Of a stretch of 64,000 nucleotides of DNA, positions 41,555-51,713 are shown one piece after another (position 1 is the first letter of the stretch; each line of letters begins with the position of its first letter). The notes below the pieces were generated by a model. It had not been told where the DNA came from, searched no databases, and saw nothing but the letters and a program-made list of their open reading frames with translations. The translations under genes were made by a program, and so were the position numbers. This DNA is from Corallochytrium limacisporum (lineage: Eukaryota; Opisthokonta), in assembly GCA_002811645.1 (NCBI GenBank), contig PDIP01000028.1, forward strand, positions 83,086 to 147,085. Reading direction: 5' to 3'.

Positions 41555-41966
41555 CGCTGCCATTCGCAATAACCGGCGCCCGCGCCCCACCTTAGCCAAT
41601 GGTGGATGAAATAGGCTCCACTCACCTACACCGTTGACTGTGGACGAGTATTGACATGAATCTACTTTCCCGTATATTTAATAATCTGGTTTTCAATATA
41701 CGGGCTCTTGGTGCAACTTCCCTGGGCGAGACACAGTTGGTGTTGTGCTGATGATTCGGTTCGGCCCTGGACACAAAGATCAAAGAAATAGCTCTACATC
41801 GTGACATTGGTGTATGGAGATATGTTTTAATGATGTTATGGAAACTGATGACTTACATGATGAAATATTGATACGGTGAGATGAGATGGATCTCAAAAAT
41901 ATGAACAACTCTGGGGAGTGGAATAGTCAAATACATTTCTGCCTACTGTCAACACAGGAACTGTGA
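41555..41966. other. Convergent spacer between TBC and rhodopsin-cyclase genes
   Basis: About 410 AT-richer bases between two gene 3' ends; nothing else seen. Confidence 0.45.
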
Positions 41967-43862
41967 TCATTCATTGACAAGTCTTGCGTTGTACGTAACC
42001 ATTTCGCCCAGACCCTTAACAATTTGGCGCGGTAGCGCATCATATTTGAACTTCTTCGCAACATCCGCTCCCTCAGTTTTCACAGCTTCGATTACGGAGC
42101 CGTCGACATGGACGCGTCCAGTCATTGCCGTAGTCTGCATCCGGCTGGCCAAGTTGACGGTATCACCAATAAGAACCCATCGACGATTTACTGTGCCCAA
42201 AATGTCTCCCTGCACGCAACCACTACTCAACCCCAGAGTAACCTTGCCGGCAATGCCCCATGGATTGTCCTCGGCACCGAATACGCGCATGTTGCTTACC
42301 GCAATCGCAAAGTCCAGAGCCGTGCTGGCATGAGCTGAGTTTTCTTTCGGGCATCCCGTAATCGAAAACATGGTATCGCTCAAGACGTCAACCTTGGTGA
42401 TACCGCCAATGCTATCCCGGACATCATCTATGCGTTGCCATACATCGTTCAAGTAGGCCAGACGGATATCAGAGTCCAAGCACCCTATAGGTTCGACTTG
42501 GATGAAGATGACAGTGGTGCTATCATAATAGCGGTCTGTATTCTCCAGTTCACCCTCTAGTAGCTGCGCCATAACGTCCTCAGGCATCAGAGTGCCCAGC
42601 ACTGTGTCACTCAGCCTCTTAGCATTGCTGACAGCCCGAGCATCCCCCGTGATAGCAGCAACTTCGTGCTGGTGAGTAATCTCCAGCATGCAGTAGTTAA
42701 TCGTAGAAGATAGGACAAACTTAGCCGCCAAATCAGCGAAAACGAAGCCAAGGTTGCTGGCGAAGGGACTGAGGATATCGAAGTAGGTTAGGAAGAATAT
42801 CAACGGAAACAGAGCCCAGGTTGTGTAGGACTGGTGGCGGAGCATTCGTAGGATGCCGCTGGAATCTTTTGCTAGAGCAGCCTCCATGCCGTTCAAGTCG
42901 CTCTGCACCGCGGACATGCGCCGCAGCAAGGCAGAAGATCGGCGGGCGTGACGTTGCTTCTCTTCGACGTCTAGAAAGCGCATAGCACTCTCAACGCGCT
43001 TGAGAGAACCGGTGTACATGCTGAACATCTCCAGCTGCAGCTGCATAAAACAGACACCAGACACGAGAAAGAAGGGCAGAGCCATCCAGAACTCAGGAAC
43101 GATACTACCAAGCAGACCACACAGTGATGTTACTGCACTGAGGCTCATGGTGGTTGCGACGTTGTTGACCGTTGGGTACGTCATGTTCTCAACCATGAGC
43201 AGAATACCTGGACATGTGAAAATCCATTCCAGGTATCGCACAAAATACATCTGGGACTTAGTGTACGGAAGAGTAACCATAGGTGACATGTCTAATGCGC
43301 ACAGCAAGGCCGTCAGAAGCGCGATTCCGTTGACCTGACACATGAGCATGCACATGACCTTTCGCTGCTCACTGATACTGACCAGCATGGAAGTCAAATC
43401 AAAAGTCATGGCCATAGCAAAGAAACATACGCAGACCTCGTCGGTTATCCGCTCGTACTGTATATCCCAATCAATGATGTCGTCATCCTCTTCATCGAAA
43501 TTCCAGTCCCCGATGGCCGACTGAGGTTCCCACCATTCCAAACCAAGCAGCTGCTGGCCGTAGAACAAGGTAATGATGAGAGTGATCATGTAAGCGATTG
43601 TGTTGTACCAGAAGAACTTCTTGGATGCCTCGCGCAGGCGCTGAGCAGACATTTCAGCTGACTGCCAGTGATGGTTGGCACCCCTTGCCTTGACCGATAG
43701 CATGTCAACACCGTGATCATCTTCTGACATTATGCTGCTAGTGTCGCTACAGCGCCGACTTGACTCGCTTGTGGTACTAGAATACTTGCGCAGATCGGTT
43801 AAGGAGTCTTCCTCCTCTCCCAGGGTTGCGAACTCGGATCGAGACGCAAGTGCGGCTGCCAT
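41967..43862 (-). CDS. Rhodopsin-nucleotidyl cyclase fusion (light-sensing class III cyclase)
   Basis: Enzyme rhodopsin, 631 residues. After a Ser/Glu-rich cytosolic N-terminus there is one extra membrane helix (about 83-105), then seven helices of a microbial rhodopsin. Helix C has RYLEW with Glu212 at the primary counterion position and a TCP motif. Helix G has DLAAK with Asp377 and the retinal Schiff-base Lys381; the codons for Lys381, Asp377 and Glu212 were checked in the DNA. A coiled linker leads to a C-terminal class III cyclase domain (about 445-631) ending KGLGEMVTY. This is the layout of Blastocladiella/Catenaria rhodopsin guanylyl cyclases. The domain keeps the transition-state Asn570 and Arg574 and Asp496. 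It has Gln455 where the first metal Asp is expected, and Asp492 and Val563 in place of the usual guanine-selecting Glu and Cys. About 60 residues are inserted between helices E and F. The frame opens at GTG; the first ATG is 43862. Confidence 0.93.
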   Translation of the reverse strand: MAAALASRSEFATLGEEEDSLTDLRKYSSTTSESSRRCSDTSSIMSEDDHGVDMLSVKARGANHHWQSAEMSAQRLREASKKFFWYNTIAYMITLIITLFYGQQLLGLEWWEPQSAIGDWNFDEEDDDIIDWDIQYERITDEVCVCFFAMAMTFDLTSMLVSISEQRKVMCMLMCQVNGIALLTALLCALDMSPMVTLPYTKSQMYFVRYLEWIFTCPGILLMVENMTYPTVNNVATTMSLSAVTSLCGLLGSIVPEFWMALPFFLVSGVCFMQLQLEMFSMYTGSLKRVESAMRFLDVEEKQRHARRSSALLRRMSAVQSDLNGMEAALAKDSSGILRMLRHQSYTTWALFPLIFFLTYFDILSPFASNLGFVFADLAAKFVLSSTINYCMLEITHQHEVAAITGDARAVSNAKRLSDTVLGTLMPEDVMAQLLEGELENTDRYYDSTTVIFIQVEPIGCLDSDIRLAYLNDVWQRIDDVRDSIGGITKVDVLSDTMFSITGCPKENSAHASTALDFAIAVSNMRVFGAEDNPWGIAGKVTLGLSSGCVQGDILGTVNRRWVLIGDTVNLASRMQTTAMTGRVHVDGSVIEAVKTEGADVAKKFKYDALPRQIVKGLGEMVTYNARLVNE

Positions 43863-44486
43863 ACTTAAGAAAGTTCTTTGTAAGGCCAGCCGTCCAAGTA
43901 TACAAACCCTAGGGCCGCAATATCCCACTATCTTACACTATACGGTTTCCGGCACAAAGGTCCGGCCTACAATAACATTGACTACTTATAACCTAATTTT
44001 TCTGTTGCGCGTTCCTTCAAAATGCTGTTCGAAAGGTAATTTGCAACACTATGATCTAATGATCATTCAGCCTTCGAGTACCAGACAGTCTATCACGCAG
44101 GCAGGGCGACTAAATGGGAATTGCACCAAGATTTACGACAGTCTACCATCTTCGCGGTTGTGCTACTTATCATACTCCAGCTTTCGTGCGCCAACCACCA
44201 CTGTGCTCTGTCCGTGTATTGAATGGATGTCTCACACCACATCTTGTTTCGTGTGCTCTTGGGAATATGAAACACAGGTGCCAGTGGTCCTCCCTACTGC
44301 ACACTCAATTGGTTCTCCGTTTCGCTTCACGTACGAGAACTGGAATGGGACCCGCGCTGGAGAACAAGAAGGAAGGAGAACAAAATCTGCACACCCAGCC
44401 GACCATAAATCAACGGCGGAAAATGGAGCGGGTGGGGAACGAGCCGTGCAAAATGGCGGGAGACGAGAACGCCAGGGGAAAGGGGA

Positions 44487-44502
44487 GGGGGGGGGGGGGG
44501 GG
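44487..44502. repeat. G16 tract
   Basis: Sixteen consecutive G preceded by GGGGAAAGGGGA, a purine-rich block in the 4-kb spacer. Confidence 0.85.
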
Positions 44503-45613
44503 AAGAATTGCGATGAGCTCTGCATACACTTTCAGTACTACCAGGATTGGGATGCGAGCCCACGCAGTGGGCGTTGGACGAATCGAAGTATTTTGCATCC
44601 AAGTAACAGCTTTAGATTTGTACGGGCTATTCGTGCGTCATGATGGAGCCCGTAAGAAAAATCTTGGCCGTACGAAATGTACATGGAGAATAATGCAGAT
44701 GCGTACTTCTTCCTTGCTGCACACTAATTTGGATAGGAGCTGATACACACTGCTTGGAATTTGCTTTGTTTGAAAGTTGTTGGCTGGTACTCCAGCGTAT
44801 CTGCCATTAGGAATCCGACGCCTGCCATCGGACATGACATAATGCCATCGTATATGATCGCAATTCAAGAGTCTCCATAAAGGTCCATCCCTAGCTGATT
44901 GCCATCAGAGCATCGTACTGAATCAAGGGTAAGGTGTTGTTATCACACACGGATACGGCAAACTTGCTTTCTCTTTTGATGGTCCGTGTCATAGAACGTT
45001 ATTATCGCGAAGGAGTAGCTCCGGTGCTCGTACACCGATATCCCATGTCCTGCCATGTCAGAACTCACCGTGAACCACACAACACAATGAGGTAGCGGGA
45101 GTCTCTGTGCGTGTTGTCTTTGCACAGGACAACATTCATCACAGGACACGACAAGATCACCAACAGGAACCTAACAAATATCAACATGTCTGTGCATATT
45201 GATCACGAACATCAGTTCCACTGCTCACCGGCAAGCCAATTTCTCAGCTCTCGGGTGGGACCTGCATCTCTGATCTATGGCCACCTTTCCCCGCCCCTCA
45301 ATCGATTCCGTATTTTGACACTTTGATCGCCCCCTCTTTCTCGGCCCGTCTCCGCTCTGGGCGATCGAATTATATTCACATAGCAAAAATAGTGGTATTC
45401 CTTAGATTAACGAGACCCCGGGGGAGCGAATAAGGCCAGGTGGACGAGGTTGCCAAGTGATTCCGCTCGCTCGACTCCGCTCGTGAGGGAGTTTGGGTGG
45501 TCCCCTACTGAGTTGTAGAGAAAGTGGCCACGCCAAAGGCCCCCTTCCCCGCACCAACAAGGAGGGAGAGGGAAGGAGGAAAATTCTGTCAACGGAGTCA
45601 TAGAATTTATCTG

Positions 45614-45634
45614 CCCCCCCCCCCCCCCCGGGGG
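45614..45634. repeat. C16-G5 palindrome
   Basis: Sixteen C directly followed by five G. A shorter CCCCCCGGGGG copy lies 73 bases downstream (45707-45717). Confidence 0.85.
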
Positions 45635-47134
45635 TCGGATATCCAACGGGGTGCTGGGAGTGGGCCTCACACTGCGGGCCGCCGAGCAAAATTGGGGTTT
45701 GCTGGTCCCCCCGGGGGAAGCTGGCATTTCAATTATATATCCGGAGTTTCTTTTAAATCAGCCTCACCTCCCTTGCCCCCTCCTGGTGATGCGTATATTT
45801 CAAAGAAGTAGGTATAAACAATTCAGGTATTGACGAGAGGGTGGTCAGGAGTCTATTTCTATCCCCAACCCCCTCGGGGTCGGGGGTTTGAGGCGGGTCC
45901 GCTGCGGGCCTTAAAAAAATTCGCCCTTCCAACACACACAGTTTCTGCTCGCCCCACACACAGCCCAACCCGTCACACATGCACGGCTCAGCTAAAAGAG
46001 GTAAGGCACCGCAGTAGCGGTGGAGCCCAGCACTTCGACACCCCTTCCCTGGTTCTTACTGTGCGGTTCCTCCATAGACAACATATCAATACGTTTCAGA
46101 GTCCGCCACTATATGTCACATGCGCTCCTTGCTTCCCGTGATCCTGATGTTGACGTTGAGAGATGGAGTCCGCAGGAGAACGCAGTACATTAAGTATGGA
46201 GAATTCCAAATCCTTTGCACCAGGACTTCGACCGTCCTCCCATGTCTCCACACTTCAATGGAAATCCTCGGCAATAAAGGGTGACCTACGCACTGAAAAA
46301 TGACATCGCCTATTTTGAACCTGTGAGAGCGATTTCACCACATATTTACCATACACCCGACGGACCGCAAGATAGGAGGTTATTGAAAAGGGAGGTGTGT
46401 GCGGACCTGCCTATGTCTCTATTACCCGTCCTTTCAGTTTTGCACACAGCTCACAATTGCACCGGGTGAGTTGGCGGTTGTGCCCAACCGCATACTAAAA
46501 CACCTGTGACTCAGAAACTCAAGAATCGTCGGGACAAGCATACCCGCAAAATGCAGCAGGCTGTGGTCTTCGCTTTCGAATTAAGTCCGTTGATTATGTA
46601 TGTCTTTCCCCTACCATTTTCGGATTCATTCGCTGCGCTGCCTCCCTGCACGGGCGATCGTTTTACCCCAAGCATCGTGCGCTCTTGCACTGGATGATTA
46701 ATTCTCGGTACCCTTAATCCACATATTTACTATAGAAACGAAGCGATAGATGTCGGGCATCAAGCTCTGACATTAAGGTCCTATCGAACTTCAGAACACC
46801 TGCCCTTTGAGCTGGCTGCGGTTGCGTTTCTGGAAAGCGGTGGTGCACGACCCCCGGGGCGCGGGGGGAAGGGAGAGTCGGGGCATTTTTTTTCTCTTTT
46901 AGTGCGTTCCATTCTCGCGTTTTGGAAGGGAGGGGTGTCAGCCAGCGCTTCAATCCCGGAAGCGGCCAGGCCTGCAAGCAGCAGCGGGGCAGCCCGCTTA
47001 TCCCTGGCTTGCAGCTGTGAGTCTAAAAAATTATGCAGTACGTTCAGTTCTGAGAACTCCTATGGGGAAGTTGGGAGTACGTTTTAGACCTTGCGTTTTT
47101 CTGCCAGCCCAGCCCCGACCAGGCGCGGCGTTCG

Positions 47135-47152
47135 CCCCCCCCCTCCCCCCCC
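47135..47152. repeat. C9-T-C8 tract
   Basis: Interrupted C-tract in the 4-kb spacer, embedded in C-rich sequence; no G arm follows. Confidence 0.75.
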
Positions 47153-47789
47153 ACCTCTCCCGGGCACGAAGACCCACGCAGTTGCAGCCAACGCAACGAC
47201 CTTGAAAAAAATTTGCGCGAACAATTGGATACGTGTTGTCCGGATCGAGCTCATTGTCACCGGCGAAATCAATACTTAATAAACGATCTGGTGGTGTACC
47301 TTGGGATGTGCCTGCAGGTATGCAACCGGGCGAGAGGGACGTGCCTACCCTAGTGCCCCGGGGGGAATGGACGTGCATAATTTTTTTTGGTCCGCCCCCC
47401 AGCAGTCGTGCAATTTCAAGGCAGAAGAAAATGTACCGCAAACTGAGTCGTGGGAAGAGGAAGAACCCCCGGGCTGACCTAGAATGATCGCCAAAGACCA
47501 AGAAAACCCCCTATTGCGTTCCCCCCCCCCCAAACGACAATCAGTGATAGAGAACGGAAATCGATCGGAAGGGGAGAAGTTTTCCATAGTTCCAGTACTA
47601 AAATTGTTATGAGCTGGTTCCTCCTTTTGACGGCACAAGCCACCTGATTACGACAAAAATCACGAAATGGTCAGGACATGGCCGGTTTGTTTAGCACATC
47701 CCGTTGGGTTTGTCCATAGTTTCTGTGTTCGTACACGCATTTGCGCATTGTTTTCTGTGCGAAATAGTTTTGGGCTACTTGAAAACCTC

Positions 47790-47797
47790 TATAAATA
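47790..47797 (+). promoter_or_regulatory. Candidate TATA box of cysteine dioxygenase
   Basis: TATAAATA about 115-123 bases before the ATG, with no competing gene nearby. Confidence 0.35.
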
Positions 47798-47912
47798 CAA
47801 GTAAATTGCAGCTGTTTTCGGCGCTCTAGAACATTTCTAATTCGTGCGATTTGCGGTGTGACAGGAGTGGTATTTAACCGTGTCCGAATAGATCATTATC
47901 AGATTCTACATT

Positions 47913-48638
47913 ATGAGTAACCAAGCATTAGAGAACACTGGCGTTTCTGTTACTGCCAACGGAAAGATGACCTGCGATCAGCATTGTCACGTGTCCACTG
48001 AGTGTACCTGCAAGCACTCTTCGGGTAAGCGCTACTGCCTCGGCGGTATGGGTCCCAACGTCTGCAAGGAGGCACCGGTGCCAAAGAACCTCGTGGAATT
48101 GCAGGATCTGCTCCGGGAGGCTCTGAGCAGTGAGAGGGGTGACATTGATTACATCTTGGCAGTTATGGCAAACTACGCGTCCAACGCGGACGACTGGAAG
48201 CAATATGCTTTCTACGCTCCTCACAGATACACTCGGAATCTGGTTGATGTCGGCAACGGTGCGTACAATCTCATGATCCTTTGTTGGAGTGAAGGTCAGG
48301 CTAGCAGCGTACACGACCATGCTGATAGCCATTGCTTCATGAAGCTGCTTGAGGGTGAACTGATTGAGGAACTGTACGAAATGCCCGAGGACCATGATGG
48401 TCGGGACGAGAGTCTTACCCTGCGTTCCAGAACTACTCTGGAGAAGAATGCTGTAGCTTACATTGACGACAAGATCGGTCTGCACCGTATGGTCAATGCA
48501 AGCCACACCCGGAGAGCTGCATCCCTGCATCTTTACTGCCCTCCTTATGACAAATGCAAAGCCTTTGATGTCAACACTGGCCACGCCAAGCGCTGCGGCA
48601 ACATCGTCTTCTACTCACAAATGGGCGAGAAGATTTAG
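47913..48638 (+). CDS. Cysteine dioxygenase type 1 with Cys/His-rich N-terminal extension
   Basis: Non-haem iron enzyme oxidising L-cysteine to cysteine sulfinate, the first step of cysteine breakdown. It is 241 residues. The cupin core is intact: iron ligands His134, His136 and His191 (VHDHADSHC and GLHRMV), and the Cys141-Tyr208 pair that forms the thioether cofactor in mammalian enzymes. About 48 extra residues precede the usual start. Within them are Cys21, Cys25, Cys31, Cys33, Cys42 and Cys51 with His24, His26 and His35, resembling a small metal-binding module. The ATG is the first in frame. Core function is firm; the role of the extension is unknown. Confidence 0.95.
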   Translation: MSNQALENTGVSVTANGKMTCDQHCHVSTECTCKHSSGKRYCLGGMGPNVCKEAPVPKNLVELQDLLREALSSERGDIDYILAVMANYASNADDWKQYAFYAPHRYTRNLVDVGNGAYNLMILCWSEGQASSVHDHADSHCFMKLLEGELIEELYEMPEDHDGRDESLTLRSRTTLEKNAVAYIDDKIGLHRMVNASHTRRAASLHLYCPPYDKCKAFDVNTGHAKRCGNIVFYSQMGEKI

Positions 48639-49206
48639 GTGCCACCCAACAAACAACAGACATCATGGAGCATCATCCATCCCAACACAGATCTGACTTT
48701 TAGCATACTACTTTAAGATTCGCATCACTGACATGCAAGTCTATCAATATTAAAAATATTCTGAATCCGAAATCTCATCAATAAGGCCATCGTGTATCCA
48801 CGCCCACAAAACTCACCCCCCAATCCCAATTTTCACATACGGTCTCTCGAATTTCCCCAACCCCGTTTTCCGGTTGCCGGTTGGTACCGCCCCATTCAAG
48901 AGGTACATTCAATATTGTTCCCTACTCTGTCAGTGTCTTTCTACCGGCCATGCAGTAACCGCCCCAATGGACCCACCCATGAGGAGGTACCACTGGCACT
49001 GAGTTCAATTGGGCTGTTGCAACACAGGTATTCAATCTCTCAAGGCAGACAAGAAGCTTATGGGATTCGCGACATATCAAATTCGGGACGCTGTTTAGTT
49101 GTATGGCTATTTGTGCTGACTTTCTGCGACCGATCCGACCAGACAGACATATCGCCAACCCCCCTTGGCGCATCGCCTTTGTGCACACAATACAGACAGC
49201 TTCAAG
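48639..49206. other. Spacer between cysteine dioxygenase and C1D
   Basis: About 570 bases; AT-rich 3' region of the dioxygenase with an AATATTAAAAATATT stretch, then the C1D upstream region. No gene recognised. Confidence 0.45.
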
Positions 49207-49719
49207 ATGGCTGCAGAAGAACCGGAAGATTTTCCTAAGGAGCTCAAAAGCATTTTGGCTAGTTTTGATGATGCCCTGAAGGAAGCGGAAAGTAAGATCA
49301 AAGTGATTGTGGAGAATGAAACGCAACAGACACGGCAGAAGCTCTCTCCCATCGAGCAGTGTCAACTAGAACTGTCATCAGCGTACGCAATGAATGCATT
49401 GTACTATGTATATCTGCGTACGCAGGGTATTGATCCTGCAGAGCATCCTTTGATGGCGGAAATAGACCGGGTGAAGACCTACATGGAAAAGCTGGAGGAA
49501 GCACGAAAAGAAGCCGAGGAGAAGGGTATTGAGGTGCCTCCACCACTGGTCTCGGCTGCCACAACTAGGCGGATGATGGAGCGCGTGCTCAAGGATACGG
49601 GTATGACCGAACCAAAAGATGACAAGGAGCAGACTGACAGAAAAGATAGCAGCAAGAAGCACGCCGCCCCCGATGGCGATGGGTCGAAAGGCTCCAGGAA
49701 GAAGCGGAAGAAGAAGTAA
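49207..49719 (+). CDS. C1D/Rrp47 (Lrp1) exosome cofactor
   Basis: Nuclear exosome-associated protein that binds Rrp6 and structured RNA in rRNA and snoRNA processing. It is 170 residues, the usual size. The Sas10/C1D domain spans about 8-115: KELKSILASFDDAL, QCQLELSSAYAMNALYYVYLRTQG and KTYMEKLEEA, the conserved family signatures. The C-terminus is strongly basic (ending KKRKKK), as expected for RNA binding and nuclear import. The open frame extends upstream to a TTG; the ATG at 49207 (MAAEEPEDF) is the natural start. It converges with the dehydratase gene about 140 bases away. Confidence 0.9.
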   Translation: MAAEEPEDFPKELKSILASFDDALKEAESKIKVIVENETQQTRQKLSPIEQCQLELSSAYAMNALYYVYLRTQGIDPAEHPLMAEIDRVKTYMEKLEEARKEAEEKGIEVPPPLVSAATTRRMMERVLKDTGMTEPKDDKEQTDRKDSSKKHAAPDGDGSKGSRKKRKKK

Positions 49720-49857
49720 CAGATACCCAACTGTATCATAAAGTCTCTTCGTAGTATCATAAGCATTAGATGCAAGTGTAAATACAAATGTTAATAAACC
49801 AAGGCTCTATTGGTTCGCTAGTACATACTAGACTTAAGCTATCGATACTAGTACAGT

Positions 49858-50250
49858 TTACTCGGCGATGGTATCAATGAACTGGGCTAGCTTGATGTCG
49901 CGCTCAGACAAACCACCGCAGTCGTGAGTGGCCAAGGTGATCTGGACCTTGTTGTAAACATTGAACCATTCGGGATGATGGTCCATCTTTTCAGCCTGCA
50001 GAGCAACCCGGCTCATGAATCCCCAGGCCTGAATGAAATTCTGGAAGACAACCTCGCGGTAGATGGCATCACGGCCTTCAACCATAGTCCACTTGGGGAT
50101 CTTGGCCAGCTCCTGGGAGCGAATGCTGTCCTCAAGCTTCTGCACCATCCTGCTGCTATAGTATCTTAAAGTAAGGGGCACTTTCAAAGTATGAACAGGG
50201 CTGGCCTCGCTTGCAAGTCTGACAGTCGTCAACAGGATACTCATTAGCAT
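49858..50250 (-). CDS. Pterin-4a-carbinolamine dehydratase, probably mitochondrial
   Basis: Dehydrates 4a-hydroxytetrahydrobiopterin, regenerating the cofactor of aromatic amino acid hydroxylases. It is 130 residues. The core is nearly animal-like: [25 protein letters not shown]-like [12 protein letters not shown], the active-site [13 protein letters not shown], then [12 protein letters not shown]. Some 34 residues precede the usual start (the internal Met35 would give the short cytosolic form). That leader is rich in Arg, Leu and Ser without acids after residue 15, and contains RYYSS, matching the R-x-Tyr cut-site pattern of mitochondrial processing peptidase. The dual start suggests a mitochondrial form, possibly with a second cytosolic form. 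Confidence 0.95.
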   Translation of the reverse strand: MLMSILLTTVRLASEASPVHTLKVPLTLRYYSSRMVQKLEDSIRSQELAKIPKWTMVEGRDAIYREVVFQNFIQAWGFMSRVALQAEKMDHHPEWFNVYNKVQITLATHDCGGLSERDIKLAQFIDTIAE

Positions 50251-51713
50251 CGTGTTGGCTCTTTTGCCACATTGATCTGCACAACTGGCAATTCCTTACG
50301 CTTTGTATAGGTACTTGAACATACAACTTCACAAGGAGAATGACCTACTCGTGCGCATAACAAACGGATTGAAAAATGTTTCAATTCATGGATCCGTGGG
50401 TTTGCTGCGGCGTATCTCCGTGTCTGCAGTGGATCATGGCAAAGCATCTTCGAGTAGGGACTACACCTCATAACCCCCCCCCTCTCATTCCATCAGTTCT
50501 GGGCCGTGGGACAATGAAACAGCATACATTCACTATAGCCATAACCGAGAGCGGTCTTCACCTAAATATATTATCTGAATCAATGACTATGTAAACCGTT
50601 ACTGCAGTCTGCAGAAGTGCGCAACTTTGGACGGACCGAACATTGAATCACCCCCTCCTCATGATTCTCCTTCTCTTTCCCGAGTACCACAAAGAAAGTT
50701 TTGGGAAATTGCGGAGGAAGTATATTTCCTAAAAAATAACGTCCCGTTCAAAGAAACTACTGCCGCCCTGCTACCGGTTAGGAATGAAGCAAAAAATTGA
50801 CTTCGCGAGCCGTGGGTTGGGGGGGGGGTTCCGGGGTTGGAGGGGATCACAAAATGGAGCACGAAGCCCCAACCCCTTCCCCCAACACCACCAGTGCAAC
50901 TGCCGGGAGCCCACGAAGCAAGGGAGGACACCCTGTCCGGGGCGCAGTAACAAAAGGGTCGGAGACAGGGGGTGAGAGACACAGCCAGCCCTCTGGCGTA
51001 TGCGTGTGTGTGTGTGTGCACAAAGGGACAATGAATTCAACACACCCTTGCGTGACACCAAGGGGAAGAAAACAAAGAAATGAAAGCCGTTCGTAAAGTC
51101 TGTTCAGTATTAACGGTTCACTGCAAATCTTTCGGTCGCCAAAACAAGCAACTCGGGAGGGGCCCGAGGAGGGGAAACCGAACGGGAACGAATGGACTGG
51201 TCCAAGTGTCTACCTGCGAGGAAAAACACCCAGGCTCGATACACACACTGCAAACCCAGTCACATTAATTGCACGACCACAGCCTTTCATCTCTCCCTCT
51301 GCTTCGGTCTACCCATACTTGGCCTGGAAGAGATCCATAGGAAAGGAAGTATCTCGCCGGGGTTACTTCATCTCTGGGGCATCTCGGTGGAATGGCTGTG
51401 GTGGTGACGCGGTGAATTTTTTGGGTCCTGGTTGACCTGCCTGCTAGGTCATTGTGTGAATACCTGCTTTCTATGATGCACAATTCTTTAGCAATGTCTA
51501 CTCACGCTTCTTTGCGACTGGATTGTAGAGAAGGGATGCTTTGACTTGACCAGCTGTTTGCGTACTTGAACCTAATGGCTTGGATGCGTGTCTAAGATAG
51601 TCCTGTTGTCGCTGCACATATGATCCTGGATTGAAAGGATGTATTACAGAACTTCACCAGAGAAAATGACCTAACGGAACACGCAATACCACGAACACCC
51701 GTAGAGCACAAAC
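50251..51713. other. Divergent spacer between dehydratase and tyrosine phosphatase genes
   Basis: About 1.46 kb with C9 (50474-50482) and G10 (50819-50828) tracts and a GT microsatellite. No gene recognised. Confidence 0.5.
51004..51018. repeat. GT microsatellite
   Basis: Short perfect (GT)n run in the dehydratase-phosphatase spacer. Confidence 0.85.

Larger units (their letters stand above)
43863..47912. other. Long repeat-rich spacer (about 4 kb)
   Basis: The largest gene-free stretch, between the rhodopsin-cyclase and cysteine dioxygenase starts. It carries at least seven C- or G-tracts or CCCC/GGGG palindromes (44487-44502, 45414-45424, 45614-45634, 45707-45717, 46854-46873, 47135-47152, 47521-47531). 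Open frames of up to 303 codons overlap in different phases, contain Gly/Arg runs from the tracts and have no domain features. I see no RNA gene. Confidence 0.55.

Noticed and set aside
41967-43862. Assignment of the enzyme rhodopsin as a near-infrared NeoR
   Set aside because: NeoR uses a Glu at the helix G counterion and an Asp in helix C where this protein has Asp377 and Thr216, so the red-shifting triad is absent, even though a heterodimer remains possible.
43732-44743. Overlapping plus-strand open frames of 303 and 209 codons
   Set aside because: They overlap in different phases, pass through a G16 tract that yields poly-Gly, overlap the rhodopsin-cyclase 5' end, and show no domain.
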